Under the pieces are notes generated by a model. That model did no database searches and had not been told where the DNA came from. It worked only from the letters and a program-made list of their open reading frames with translations. From Merluccius polli (lineage: Eukaryota; Chordata; Actinopteri; Gadiformes; Merlucciidae), in assembly GCA_030340625.1 (NCBI GenBank), contig JAOPHQ010000902.1, positions 35,001 through 99,000 of the forward strand: a stretch of 64,000 nt of DNA, given 5' to 3'. Shown here one piece after another: positions 19,797 to 31,487 of the stretch. The translations under genes were made by a program, and so were the position numbers. Within the stretch, counting starts at the first letter, position 1, and every line of letters starts with the position of its first letter.

Positions 19797-19852
<56 letters not shown>
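19610..19852. repeat. (AC)n array with a 60-64 bp higher-order unit
   Basis: The words ACTGTACAT and AGTACATACCC recur at offsets of 64 and 60 bp (starts near 19629, 19693, 19753), followed by a pure (CA)n at about 19805-19852. Confidence 0.9.
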
Positions 19853-21530
19853 GCCTAACCAGTGCTTAACCATGTACACATCAATGCATTCATTAACGCA
19901 CAGACATAGACATGCACATCACGTCCACCACACCTGAGGTCCCTGACCTCACTCTCACCCCTACCTTCACTGTCACCCCTGTTCACAGTTCATCTCGCTG
20001 ATTGGAGAGGGTGAATCCCATGAAGCACATGGACCCGGGGGTGACGTCGATATTCAACACTATAATACGACACCCGCAGCAGCGCAGCACCCTTATATGT
20101 TGCGTCCAACGATTTTACAACACAGCAGCCCAGCACCCTTATATGTTTACCCCGCTGTTTTCACACTTTCCCTTGACTACTTCGTTAACCACAGGGCCCG
20201 GTTCCTGAGAGGTGGGGCCCACCCAGCCAGCGTGCCAGAGGGGTGGGGCGGAGGATCTGTGTGTAGGCCGCCGGGGGTCAGCATATAAGAAAGAGCCCAC
20301 TCTCACCCACCCTTAGCGTCGGGACTAGTTGTTCTGATATCCCGCAGCATGAACAGCATTTCAGGGATTGAAATTGACAATCCCTCTTTACTACATTATT
20401 GATGACACAAGAGTGTGAGTGAGAGCGGTGAGCGCTATCCCGCCGTTACAGGAAAAGGGTAATGGATTCGAGAGCGCGGAAACGCTAAAGACTTGCGGTT
20501 GTGTCGCGACGCTGCCTAAATAGTGACTCATTCACGGTAGTTCACTTTCGCTTTCAAGTGCACCGAGTGTCCCCCTTTTTCTAAGCTGTTCTTAAACCGG
20601 AAACCCCCCCCCCCCCCGAACATTGAATAAATATCCTGCACTTTTGGAATTGAGATGGCTGAATGTATTGTGCAACGTAGGCCCATTGTTCTCCTTATAA
20701 ACCTATGACACACTTTCTGCTTTCCAGAAGCTACATCACCCCCCACTCTCTAATCGTGCGTTTACTCTAATATTAGCAGAGAGAGGGCGTTTGTTTTCTG
20801 TGCTTCTCCGCAGTCGCCATGAAATTTTTAGAGTGTGTTCAGTACACCGCCCGGTGGGGAAGTCTTCCAGTCACCACCAAACACGCCTACCGGGGAAGGG
20901 GCGACCCAGCGGCATACAGCAGCCTGGCGTTCAATTACAGCACAGAAATGCTCTTGCTTGGTCTACTCTTGCGGCACGCTCTGGTTTCTGTAAAACCACC
21001 ACGGAGAGGGAAAATAATAATACTGACATTTACTTGCTGGTGTTTTTTTTTTTTTTCTGGTTTCATTTTGGATCCACAGGGAGTGTTGGTTTGTTTTGGG
21101 TGTTTCTGCAACCTCTCTCCAGAAGAGGAGGGTGAAATGTGGTTTGACGAAAGAGAAGATGTGGAAGGAATTACATTACACTGCAGATGCTTCTCTTTTT
21201 TTTGAAAGTGCGCTGAGATCAGCCTTGATCTCAACAGAAAACTCACCCCAAAAAAACGTCCCCGAAAAAATACTTTCCCCAAACGCGGGGCGTTTCCACA
21301 TTCAACCTTGAAAGTGCTAACTGCTAACTTTTCCCTTTCTCAATTAAGTGTATTGATGAGTGTATTTCAAAGAGATCGAGATCCTCGAGCCTTCTCGCTT
21401 ACGGAAATAGAAACCCAACGCCTGCTCCATCCTCCATATCCTGTAACAGATCCCCTTGTAGCCGCACTTATCAGGTCTCCACGTATCAGATGCTTCCCTG
21501 ACCTGGAAGTGATGCGGATGCACTTTCACA
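19853..21530. other. Intronic DNA, no gene recognised
   Basis: Includes a 46-bp imperfect duplication of CAGCACCCTTATATGT (20085 and 20131) and a short C run at 20606-20617. Nothing else recognised. Confidence 0.45.
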
Positions 21531-21533
21531 ACA

Positions 21534-21535
<2 letters not shown>

Positions 21536-21571
<36 letters not shown>
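21536..21571. repeat. (TA)n microsatellite, 18 units
   Basis: Perfect TA array. Confidence 0.96.
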
Positions 21572-21575
<4 letters not shown>

Positions 21576-22020
21576 GAAAAAAAAGAAAAGGGCAGCCACA
21601 GAAAAATGCCATGATTTTTTTTTCTTTCGCAGTTGTTTGCTGCTGCTGAAGTGTTAAGCCGTTCCAGGAAGGAAAGTAAGGGGAGAGGGAAGTCATGGAA
21701 AGGACCAGACAGGAGGCTAGACACCTGTGTTTAAAACAGACAGGGTCTGTGTTTAAAACACAGACAGGTTCTGTGTTTGGGGGGGTGAAAGGGGATAGAT
21801 GTTCTTAGCTGGGGAACTACATGACTCTAATATCACTGTCACTTGTTGCTTTAGACCCCCCCAGCCCTGGTCCAGCCATCTGAACTGTAGCTCTCTCTCT
21901 CTCTCTCTCTCTCTCCCCCTTCTGTTATCCGTCCATCACTATTACCCTCTTATCTACCCCACTCCAGCCAATGACGCACATGACAAAAATGCGAGGGTGA
22001 CATCGTGGGATAGGCAGAAT

Positions 22021-22151
<131 letters not shown>

Positions 22152-22255
22152 AACCCGATATGGGAACTGATTAAACTGTGTCCTTCCTTCCATGTCCTTT
22201 CACTACCAGCAGAGAGAGTGGTTGGTGTGTGACCAAATTAGTATGTGTGCATATA

Positions 22256-22332
22256 CGTGTGTGTGTGTGTGTGTGTGTGTGCAAATGTGTGCGTATGTGT
22301 GTGTGTGTGGGTGTGGGTGTGTGTGTGTGAGG
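22256..22332. repeat. (TG)n array with variants
   Basis: TG dinucleotides interrupted by CAAA, CGTA and GGG units. Confidence 0.93.
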
Positions 22333-22445
22333 GGGACAATTAGTCTGTGGCCCTTATACCATACCAACATTATTAACCTATGCCACTGACATCCCCCCCG
22401 GAGAGAAACTCAGCAGGCTGGCCAGGAACAGCCAGCACCTGCCTT

Positions 22446-22446
<1 letters not shown>

Positions 22447-22490
<44 letters not shown>
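22447..22490. repeat. (AC)22 microsatellite
   Basis: Perfect dinucleotide array. Confidence 0.97.
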
Positions 22491-22492
<2 letters not shown>

Positions 22493-22669
22493 TCATCAGA
22501 AGCAGACCAGAGCCGTGACAGGTTAACTGTATTACCCAATTATGGAATTAAAAGTTTGACAATGTACAACAGTAATGCACAATTAAAACACATACATCTT
22601 GTGTTGGTATACACTTAGCCCCTGGGAAGGGTAATTGTGTGACAGAGTGAGAAAGAGACATACAGAGAA

Positions 22670-22681
22670 GAAGGAGAGAGA

Positions 22682-22717
<36 letters not shown>
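22670..22717. repeat. (GA)n microsatellite
   Basis: GA array with GG interruptions. Confidence 0.95.
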
Positions 22718-22719
<2 letters not shown>

Positions 22720-22857
22720 CCAGCAGGGCTGAATGTGATTACCGTTAAATGTTCCAGCCCCGGCCCTCACTGTGGTAATCTCACAGAGACACCAGCAGCG
22801 CTTGCTGGAGTGAGGGCTGATGGAACCCTGCATGACAGTAAAGACTCAATAAAAACA

Positions 22858-23070
22858 AAATCCACCATCACTACCACCACCACAACCACCACCATAACCA
22901 CCACCACCAACATCACCATCACTACCACCATAACCACCACCACCAACATCACCAACATCACCGCCATCACCGCCACCACCGCCACCACCGCCGCCGCCAC
23001 CGCCGCCGCCACCGCCGCCGCCACCGCCACCATCAACACGCCCCACCACCAGCACCACCACCACCAATGG
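22858..23070. repeat. CAC/CAT/CCG trinucleotide array
   Basis: About 210 bp of triplets that shift from ACC/ATC units on the left to CCGCCA/CCGCCG on the right. It explains the poly-Thr, poly-Ala and poly-Gly ORFs in different frames; I see no coding signal beyond the repeat. Confidence 0.93.
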
Positions 23071-24223
23071 GGGAAGCTGAACAATGAACAAGGTTAATAT
23101 TGACAGGACGACGAGCGAGCACTGCAAATAACTGGCATCATGGCGCACCGCTGCGCTGGGGCTCAGTGCATGGCTGCCTGTGAGCACGGAGGAGATAAAC
23201 ACATGGAGAGAATATCTTACCAATACACACCCACCTACCCCACCCCCACCCCGCTACCCCACCCACACACCCACAGCCTCCAGATAGCATCATCCATCTG
23301 GGCTCAGAGAGCTGGGAGCAGTGAAAATGAAGGAGACGCAGTCCGTGTTTGTGTGTGTATGTGTGTGTGTGCGTGTTTGCGTGTGTGTGCTAAAAGGTCG
23401 GCTATATTTTCACGTTTCGGAATTACAATTTACTGATGTCTATTCTGTGATTACAGGGACAGCACAGTAAAGACATTTACTCACAGGCACACACACACAA
23501 AAAACACACACAGACACACACATATCATCAACACATTCAGCTGGAGCACACTCAACAGTCTTTTATAGCTCTCTGCGATAAAAAAGGAGAATTCCCCGTC
23601 CTCACTTCCATCACCTCCTCTCATACCTCTGTGCGTTCGCCTCGATGACTAAGCGTTGCCTCGCTTTGCCAGTCAAATTGGGTTACCATGGCAATGGAGG
23701 CTTCCTGAGGACCGCTCTGGTGTGCGGTGGACCAGGACTCTGTGACTTTGGGAAACGTTTCTTCTTCCCTGACTGAATGGTCGCTGCGGCGGAGAGACGA
23801 GCCGCCGCGGTGACTATTTCAAGCCGAGGGACCCCAGATGAAGCAAAGATTATGTTAACGCACGCAGCCACAACTCACTCGTGAAAAGGCATAACATTAA
23901 TTCAAGACGTCACAATGCATATTTGTGCGGCTCGGCCAATGCGACCCGATGAAAAGTTGAGATCCTTTGGGAGACTAGGAATAAGACGGCATCTTCCTTA
24001 ACATGTGACCATCGGCATCTGCACAGATGTGAATCTAACCCCTAACCCACATGTGCAAGGGTCTATGTGTGTGTGTTTTTTGAGTGTGTGTGTTTTCTGA
24101 GTGTGTGTGTGTATGTGAGTGGCAGCTCGTCAGTTCTTTAGCCTCAGTCATCTCAGTCCTTCCTAAAAAGTCTAAACTCAATCTCTGTGGGATTTGTGAG
24201 CATCTTTGCTCTTTGCTCTTTCA

Positions 24224-24261
<38 letters not shown>

Positions 24262-24517
24262 ATCTGCTGCTCTATTGGTATTCTCCACGCAGCTCCATTC
24301 TTCCGGGCGTGCTACGCCTGCTATGGGCTTAATGCTGTTTCACCGGCTCCTTCAAGTCCTCCCTTTGTGTCAGTCTCCTCCGCCGGTGGCCCTCGGTCCT
24401 CGTCTTCCAGCTTATATCTGCTGCCGTTGCAGAACTCCTGATCACTGCTGGGCTGACTTATTGTTATTCAATGTCTTCACCAAGGTTAAACCAAGGTGCC
24501 ACTCTGGGCACGCATGC

Positions 24518-24542
24518 ACACACACACACACACACATACACA

Positions 24543-24610
<68 letters not shown>
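24518..24610. repeat. (AC)n microsatellite, about 45 units
   Basis: Near-perfect CA array with two TA interruptions. Confidence 0.97.
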
Positions 24611-24612
<2 letters not shown>

Positions 24613-25437
24613 AACATGAATGCGCACAAATGCACTGTTTAAACTGTTACTTATTTCCCTTCAAATGTATTTCCCCTATTTCTAATGGAATTCAAACTGA
24701 TATAGATGGCATTAATATATTCAGTGAGTGACACTGACAGACATGGGAAGATAGAGCGGCGGCAAGAGGCAAATAAGGAGCCGGGTAAACGAATAATTAC
24801 CAGCCGATTAACGGCAATCTAAGAAAATACACAAAGAGGAAACCTGTGGAATACATCATTTTGAGTGCTTCTTTGATTCGCTCGTTCTCATTGTCCTGCC
24901 AACGTTCAGATCTGCTGATAGCTTGCCCCATTTTGTCCTTTTGAAAAACAAATCTTTACAACCCGATCCACAGAATGGTGGTCAAACAAACGCTGAGTAA
25001 CGTCAGCACAGACAAAATGGTTTCGTAATGCCGCTTAAAAAAAACCCCCCAAAGACACCAAACAACCTTAGGAAAACAAGGAAAATGACTTGCAAAGGAG
25101 GGATCTTTGGCGCAAACATTTGCACGACTTCCTTGTGGCCCTCGGCAAACACCACAACAGCCCCGGCGCCTGGTCCCATGTTACGGACATTATTGGCAGA
25201 GTCTCAGAATCAATGTTTTCCGGCTTTAGGGGATCACACTGTCAACACAACACAACACACCGCAGACGCCTGACTTTGTAACCATGGAAACTTGTGAATT
25301 GTCCCCGTCCCACCTCTTCATCCCAGTCATCAGAGAAAGAAGCACAACTTCAGACAGCCTTTTGAAGACTCTTTCTGCCCTTGAAATGGCTGACACGCAC
25401 ACATGCAAACACACACTTATATAAAACATGCATACAA

Positions 25438-25439
<2 letters not shown>

Positions 25440-25483
<44 letters not shown>

Positions 25484-25520
25484 ACACACAAGCACACACA
25501 CACGCACACACACACACAAA
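25440..25520. repeat. (AC)n microsatellite
   Basis: CA array with TA, AG and GC interruptions. Confidence 0.95.
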
Positions 25521-25876
25521 CGCCCAGGGACGCCCTAGGTTTTGACTAAAGCCTCATGCTCCAGCTGGTTATCTCGCCTATCATCATGTACGCCGGGGCA
25601 TCCCCCATCTCTTGCATCACATCAAGAAAACATAAAAACATAAATAAATATATAAATACATAAATACATACAGACACGCACACATGCCTGGCCCTCGCTT
25701 GCACTGCTGTGTTGTTTACTTTGCAGTGACTCACGCATGCATATAGGAACAGCTGACAGACCACAATAGAAATGTGGACATGGAGTAATACGAGGGAAAA
25801 ACAAACACAGAAAACAAACAGAAACATAATGCTATGAATAACTCTAGTGTTGTTTCAGGTCAATGGCAGTGGGGGT

Positions 25877-25896
25877 GGGGGGGGGGGGGGGGGGGG
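25877..25896. repeat. Poly(G) tract, 20 nt
   Basis: G run preceded by GGGGGT. Confidence 0.95.
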
Positions 25897-26029
25897 TGTA
25901 CAGGAGCTGTATTTGATTCAGGCTACCACAAATCGGCCATTCTTTTAAGAGAAGGAGACGATCAGATTGGCTAGCAGAGGCAACAGACGTTACCGTGCCA
26001 TGAGAGAAAACAGGGTTGTCCCGGAGTCT

Positions 26030-26055
26030 GTGTGTGTGTGTGTGTGTCTGTTTGT

Positions 26056-26096
<41 letters not shown>

Positions 26097-26098
26097 TG
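26030..26098. repeat. (TG)n microsatellite
   Basis: TG array with CTGTT interruptions, directly left of the G-rich minisatellite. Confidence 0.95.
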
Positions 26099-26126
26099 AG
26101 TGGGTGTTGTCACAGGTTGTGGTGAT

Positions 26127-26440
26127 GGGGGTGGTGGTGTATGGGGAGGTGGGTAAGGGTGGTGGTGTATGGAGAGGTGGGTGGGGAAGTGGTGTATGGG
26201 GAGGTGGGTAAGGGTGGTGTATGGGGAGGTGGGTAAGGGTGGTGTATGGGGAGGTGGGTAAGGGTGGTGTATGGGGAGGTGGGTAATGGTGGTGTATGGG
26301 GAGATGGGTAAGGGAAGTGGTGTATGGGGAGGTGGGTGGTGGGGGGAGGTGGGTAAGGGAAGTGGTGTATGGGGAGGTGGGTGGTGGTGTATGGGGAGGT
26401 GGGTAAGGGTGGTAGTGTATAGGGAGGTGAGTGAGGGTGA
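26127..26440. repeat. G-rich 25-bp minisatellite, block 1
   Basis: Tandem units GGTGTATGGGGAGGTGGGTA plus AGGGT, with variants, about 12 copies. Each unit carries three or four G-runs on the plus strand, so quadruplex formation is plausible. The proline-rich minus-strand ORF across it is a product of the repeat. Confidence 0.92.
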
Positions 26441-26582
26441 CGGTGTATATGGCAGGGGGTTGGATGAGGCTGGGGGGGTATTGATAGGTGGTCTGTCCTT
26501 GAGGAGGGCAGATTGGGACGCCTCTGCTCTTCACGGGAGATTTCCTTTAATTAATCCAAACGAGGAGGAACGAACACAGTGG

Positions 26583-26608
26583 CACACACACACACACACA
26601 CACCCACG

Positions 26609-26671
<63 letters not shown>
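26583..26671. repeat. (AC)n microsatellite
   Basis: CA array with CCACG and GC interruptions at the left; long pure core. Confidence 0.96.
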
Positions 26672-26674
<3 letters not shown>

Positions 26675-26928
26675 CACATGCACTCACAGGGCTGCAGGGG
26701 GCAATAGTGAAAAAAAAGTGCGTTTGCACAATTGTGTGCTGTTGTGCGTTGTTAGCGAATAACAGTGAATACAGTACAACACATCCGCTACGCCCATAGT
26801 GATCTCTGAGGGGTGGAGCAGCACAGCTGTCATGAATCAGGTGGACCATCCATAACCCCCCCCACTAGCACCACTCTTTGTATGTGTTTTTATAGAGATT
26901 TTTTTTTATGTGTTTTCTTCCCACACAG

Positions 26929-27040
26929 TCGACGAGGTGGGTGGTGGTGATGGTGTATGGGGAGGTGGGTGGTGGTAGTGGTGTATGGGGAGGTGGGTGG
27001 TGGTGATGGTGTATGGGGAGGTGGGTGGTGGTTTATGGGG
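26929..27040. repeat. G-rich minisatellite, block 2
   Basis: The same words (GTGTATGGGGAGGTGGGTGG) reappear about 490 bp after block 1, in three longer units separated by GTGGTGATG or GTGGTAGTG. Confidence 0.9.
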
Positions 27041-27386
27041 CTTTTTATTTTCCCTTTTTTTTCTGCGTATTTACCCATCATGCTCTCTGGGAGTTGGAAA
27101 TGACGCCGACGAGCTCGCGCTTTACAACCTGTTCGCTTCCTTAGCCAAATATAGCCGGCTTATCCGATTAGCCATGATGATTCAATGCCCAGGTGGAACC
27201 GATGCTAGAAATGGCCACGCAGGTTGCGCACACGCACAAACACACGCACACACACACACACACACGTGCGCGCACGCACAAACACACACAGACTCTGTAG
27301 GCAGAAACGATTCTCCAATTAAGGTAATAAAAAATGCTTCCCCTGTGGAGATTACGTTTTTTTTTTTTACCAATCATGGCATGTGT

Positions 27387-27426
27387 CTTCTTCTTCTTCT
27401 TCTTCTTCTTCTTCTTCTTCTTCTTC
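27387..27426. repeat. (TTC)13 microsatellite
   Basis: Perfect TTC array. Confidence 0.96.
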
Positions 27427-27481
27427 GTCGACACATGGCGGGTTAAGTACAATGCTTAGCGTCTATTTAGCCCGGGGTGTT

Positions 27482-27503
27482 GGGGGGGGGGGGGGGGGGG
27501 GGG
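27482..27503. repeat. Poly(G) tract, 22 nt
   Basis: Uninterrupted G run. Confidence 0.95.
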
Positions 27504-29747
27504 TCATGCCGAGACACGCGGCGCAACACAAGGGGGAACTATAAATACGAGCTGAACATTGGCTTCATAATTACAGAGCTGTCACGCTCCAGAGGCAGAT
27601 GTGCTCGGGATGGCGCGCTGATTCTGACACATGCGAGTTTCTCCCCTCTCCCTCCCCCCCCCCCCTCTCCCACACACACACAACACCCTTGTTGAAGGCC
27701 ACGAGGGTGACTCAGTGTGTAGGGGTACTTCTCCCTCGTCATCGCTTTGAAAAAAAAAAAAAAAAAACTTCTCCAGATGAGAGTTGTCTCCAGACTTCCC
27801 GTCTTGTTTTACTGCGCCGCGCCGGACAGGGCAGGAGCGCTCATGAGCAAGGCACTGCCGTCGCGCCTTCTGTTTTTTCAAGGAGGCCAAACGAGGCTGC
27901 GGACGACCCCGCTTCCCTGTAAGCCGCCACCACCACCTCCAGTCCGGGTGCGTGTCATGTGAAATGGCAGAGCCCTACATTACTCATCTTCTTCTAATTG
28001 TATTCACAGCGTCGATCATCATTATGACGCATTAACACGCACAACAACAAAAAAACCTGGCTACAATTCCAGCAGTGTCGACATGACCTCACCCCGGCGA
28101 ATCTGTGCGCAAGATGAAAATGCAGAGGTAACTATTAAGACAGGGATGCTGTGATTGGTCGTCGGGGTGCGGCGACCGGCCTGGGTGAAAAAAATGGCAG
28201 CAGGCACCTCCAGAGGGCACAAAACACACACTAACTAACAAACACACGCAAGCAACAAGCAGTAATCCGAGGAGACGGCTGCGGCGGTGTAAGCGCGTAA
28301 CGGTGGATAATGACCAGCCACACCTCCACCCGCCACCTTACCGGGAGGCCCCCGTCTCCCGGGCCGGAGAGGAAAGGGGGAATTGCATTTCTTATCCCAG
28401 TGTGTCCGGTTTACAGCTGTAAAGTGGAGGATCCTGTGGTGTTTGGGGTGAATCGAGGCGACAGTCTTCACAGCTCTGTTTTTTTTTTGTTTTTTTTGCG
28501 AATGTGGTGTTTATTATGACGCATCGCCGGCGAAACACACATGGACACGTACGCGCGGGCACGCATAAATATTCACATGCGCTCACAGACACACACACAC
28601 ACTCTGTCTCAAAAGAGGAGCATGAAGACAAGTAGGTGAAACACATGAACACATACACGTCGCAGGCACATATACATATTCACATACACTCACTCTCTCA
28701 CACACTCTCTTAAAAGAGGTGCATGATGACAAATAGGTGAAACACACACACACACACACACAGCAAAAGTAAACCATTTTGCATGCTGAACGTGTATTTG
28801 AATCATTTAAATGTCATGAGCAAACGCGTCCGTGCGCTTTAAGGACGCTCCGTCGATGAATGGTTTGGAGTATCTATTAATATTTATCAGTGCTATTATA
28901 TTATCGGTTCAACAAAGGAGGAAAACCTCTCCAGCCACATAGACTCTCTGATAATAGCTGTTGCATTATTAATCCCCACACCATTTGAAGACGCCGGCGT
29001 TCCTCATGGTAAACCAAAGCACAGCCGTGATCCAACGCGCGGGGGGGGGGGGATGAATTTCTTGTTCAGATTCTACCATGGCTCAAAGGTTAAATGATAA
29101 ATCGAGGCATGGAACCGAATTTCAATGTTTTTGCCTGGGCCCGCTCTTGTACACCCATGCAGGGTTTTTCTTTCCGCATTACGCTCCACGTTTTAGCTTC
29201 CAGGGAGCGTCTTAAGAGGGGAGCCATCGGCGCCGAGCATAACTGTGTTTCCATTTGTTGCGATAAACGGTTCAATCGATGAACACTAACTACGGTAGTG
29301 TTCCTGACCCGAACGATGTGAATGCTATGGACAATACGATGGGGGTTTTCTGGTTTGCCTGGGCGCAGGTCGTTGAAGAGTTTACAGTTTTTTCCAATTG
29401 CTAAAACACAATTTTGCAAACTAGTGTGGCTTTACCAAAATACTTAACACAATTCACAAAACCACACACCCAAACTGCAAAACACCTCATATAGCCTGCA
29501 AAATGAAGCACTGCAACCAAAACTACATATTGCATTGTCAAAATCACACTTTTGCACCAAGTGGCACACACGGCATGCATATTACCAGACTTTTGTCTAA
29601 CCAACTACACACTGTTGGGCATAATGTAAAGCACTCTTATCTTTAGTATGCTTGCCATAATACTAAAATAGTTCAACTTGTAGAAAATTCGTCAGATTGT
29701 TCATATGCACAGAAATATTTCCAGATACACACATGCTGTTGAAACAT

Positions 29748-29753
29748 TTTATT
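29748..29753 (-). terminator. Poly(A) signal AATAAA of the Tc1-like transposase gene
   Basis: Canonical hexamer about 145 nt downstream of the transposase stop codon and still inside the element. Confidence 0.5.
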
Positions 29754-29895
29754 TTCCCCCAAACAGGACAGTGCAACATATGTACAGCAGATATATTTAC
29801 ATATATTGGAATGAACAAAAATATGCTAAAAAAACAAACAAACAGTAAACCGAAAAAGAAAATTGCAGAAAAAAACATATAGGCAACAAAAATAA

Positions 29896-30564
29896 TTAGG
29901 CAGCGTCTTGCCGCACGGCTGGGTCTGGCCACAATGCCTCGTCCACATCACAGGCAATATTTTCCCTTGCCAGACATCGAGGGAAGAAGCGCCTTGAGTG
30001 CCTTATCCATCCCTGAATCGCACCCACAGCAATTTCATCGCATGCCTCTTCCATACCCTGCATTAAAGGAATGCGCACATGGGGCTGCCGGTCGTAAACC
30101 TTCCACCGCCATGCCGAAAAGAACTCTTCTATTGGGTTTAGAAATGGTGAGTATGGTGGGAGGTATTGCACAAGAAACGGTGGGTGGTCAGCAAACCAAT
30201 TTTGGACTGGGGCTGCGCGATGGAAGCTCACGTTGTCCCATACAACAACGTACCGGTTTCTCTGGTGGTCTGCATCATTTATACGTTCTGGTGGGATGAG
30301 AATGTTGTGGAGTCTGTCCAGAAATGTGAGCATATGGGCTGTGTTATATGGTCCAAGGTTGGCATGACGGTGGAGGACACCATGCGCATTTGAGATGGCA
30401 GCGCACATTGTGATGTTCCCACCACGTTGGCCAGGAACATCTATAATGGCTCTGTGGCCAATTATGTTTCTTCCCCTTCTTCTAGTCTTTGCCAGGTTGA
30501 ATCCTGCCTCGTCTATGAAGATGTACTCATGTGGGATTGCATGAGCATCCATTTCCAGTACTCC
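29896..30564 (-). CDS. Tc1-like transposase, exon 3 (DDE catalytic domain)
   Basis: Starts after the acceptor TTTGTTTTCAG (AG at 30566-30565) with GVLEMDAHAIPHEY. It carries the RNase H-fold catalytic triad: Asp in FIDEAGFNL, Asp in VVWDNVSFHRA and Glu in SPFLNPIEEFF, with 35 residues between the second and third (a DD35E spacing). The stop TAA is 29898-29896. The conserved IS630-type order and intact triad suggest catalytic competence, which sequence alone cannot prove. It would excise and insert DNA flanked by the terminal inverted repeats at TA sites. Confidence 0.9.
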   Translation of the reverse strand, partial: GVLEMDAHAIPHEYIFIDEAGFNLAKTRRRGRNIIGHRAIIDVPGQRGGNITMCAAISNAHGVLHRHANLGPYNTAHMLTFLDRLHNILIPPERINDADHQRNRYVVVWDNVSFHRAAPVQNWFADHPPFLVQYLPPYSPFLNPIEEFFSAWRWKVYDRQPHVRIPLMQGMEEACDEIAVGAIQGWIRHSRRFFPRCLARENIACDVDEALWPDPAVRQDAA

Positions 30565-30656
30565 CTGAAAACAAAGAACAAAAAGTCAATATGGTGTTAT
30601 CCAGTACACTGGAAAACATGTTGTGTGTAATGTACTGTAGTCCATATTGTACTTAC

Positions 30657-30939
30657 ATCCACATATGCACGTCTGAGGTCTTTGTTCCTTTGAGAGTTTC
30701 TCTCAAAAGGCACCTTGTAAAGTTGTTTTAGTCGGATGTGGTTTTGTTTGAGAATGCGCGCCAATGTGGACGGACCAACTTGTTGAATGTTATTGAATGT
30801 GGTGTTGTTTTGGATGATGTGGCTTTGGATCTCACGTAATCTTATTTCGTTATTTGCCAAAACCAAGTTCACGATGGCAGTTTCCTGTTCCCCAGTGAAC
30901 AGTCGGCCCCTTCCTCCACCATGGTTGAGTCTCTCAGTC
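30657..30939 (-). CDS. Tc1-like transposase, exon 2 (second DNA-binding half)
   Basis: Starts after the acceptor CTAAAG (AG at 30941-30940); the split Arg codon AG/G is completed by its first base. It encodes TERLNHGGGRGRLFTGEQE, LVLANNEIRLREIQSHI, a second helix-turn-helix (VGPSTLARILKQNHIRLKQL) and YKVPFERNSQRNKDLRRAY. The exon ends GTGGAT before the strong donor GTAAGT (30656-30651), in phase 0. The 283-nt length keeps the joined frame open. Confidence 0.85.
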
Positions 30940-30956
30940 CTTTAGAAAAGTAAAAA

Positions 30957-31003
30957 AAAAAATATATATATATATATACATATATATATGTATATATACA
31001 TAT
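30957..31003. repeat. (TA)n-rich tract in transposase intron 1
   Basis: TATATA/TACATA array within the first intron of the transposase gene. Confidence 0.9.
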
Positions 31004-31178
31004 AGGGCTTGGACAATGCAGGCTGAAGATATTTCCCCCACAGTAGAGTAAATTGTACAGGAAACTTGTACAGTTAGTGTATGACATCAGCCATTCATGA
31101 AGTAAATAGGTGTCACCCAACTGATACACTATGACATGGGGTGTACTACATAGTGTGAAAGAAATTCTGGTTACATAC

Positions 31179-31447
31179 CTGTGCTCCAGTCTAAATGTCC
31201 GGATGACAGAGGCGACAGTAAACCGGCTCAAGTTGGGCTGTACTCGCTGTCCAGCTTCATGCATTGTCAGCCCATGGTTGATTACATGATCTACTAAGGT
31301 TGCCCTGATTTCGTTGGAAAGTTGGTTTCTCCTTTGGCCATGAACTCCTCTACCAGCTCTACCCCTACCTCTCACTCTTCCTCCCCCTCTCATTCTCGCC
31401 CTACCTCGTCCTCTTCCTCTTCCTCGTTCTGCATTGTTGTCTTCCAT
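31179..31447 (-). CDS. Tc1-like transposase, exon 1 (N-terminus, helix-turn-helix)
   Basis: Encodes the first 89 residues plus two bases. The start ATG at 31447-31445 begins MEDNNAERGRGRGRGR; residues of about 9-36 are an Arg/Gly-rich basic stretch that could act in nuclear import or DNA binding. This is followed by a predicted helix-turn-helix (SNEIRATLVDHVINHGLT, MHEAGQRV) that should bind the transposon ends. The exon ends GAGCACAG before the donor GTATGT at 31178. The start is chosen because the TATA box lies about 35 bp upstream and no other in-frame ATG precedes it closely. Confidence 0.85.
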
Positions 31448-31480
31448 TGTTGTTGTAAAAAAGGTGCTCGTCTGTGGTCT

Positions 31481-31487
31481 TTTTATA
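31481..31487 (-). promoter_or_regulatory. TATA box of the Tc1-like transposase gene
   Basis: TATAAAA on the minus strand, about 35 bp before the start codon, implying a very short 5' UTR. It lies inside the transposon, so the promoter moves with it. Confidence 0.5.

Larger units (their letters stand above)
23071..26030. other. Intronic DNA with (AC)n arrays, no gene recognised
   Basis: Microsatellites at 24225-24260, 24518-24610 and 25440-25520, and poly(G) at 25877-25896. Remaining sequence is not recognised. Confidence 0.5.
27041..29384. other. Intronic DNA, locally GC-rich, no gene recognised
   Basis: Holds (AC)n at 27237-27290, (TTC)n at 27387-27426, poly(G) at 27482-27503, an A18 run at 27750-27767 and a duplicated AC/AT-rich stretch at about 28560-28760. 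No gene found. Confidence 0.5.

Noticed and set aside
20280..20350. Promoter with ATATAAGAAAG TATA-like box
   Set aside because: No downstream gene or supporting core elements are visible.
26000..26534. 187-codon proline-rich ORF on the minus strand
   Set aside because: Translation of the G-rich minisatellite.
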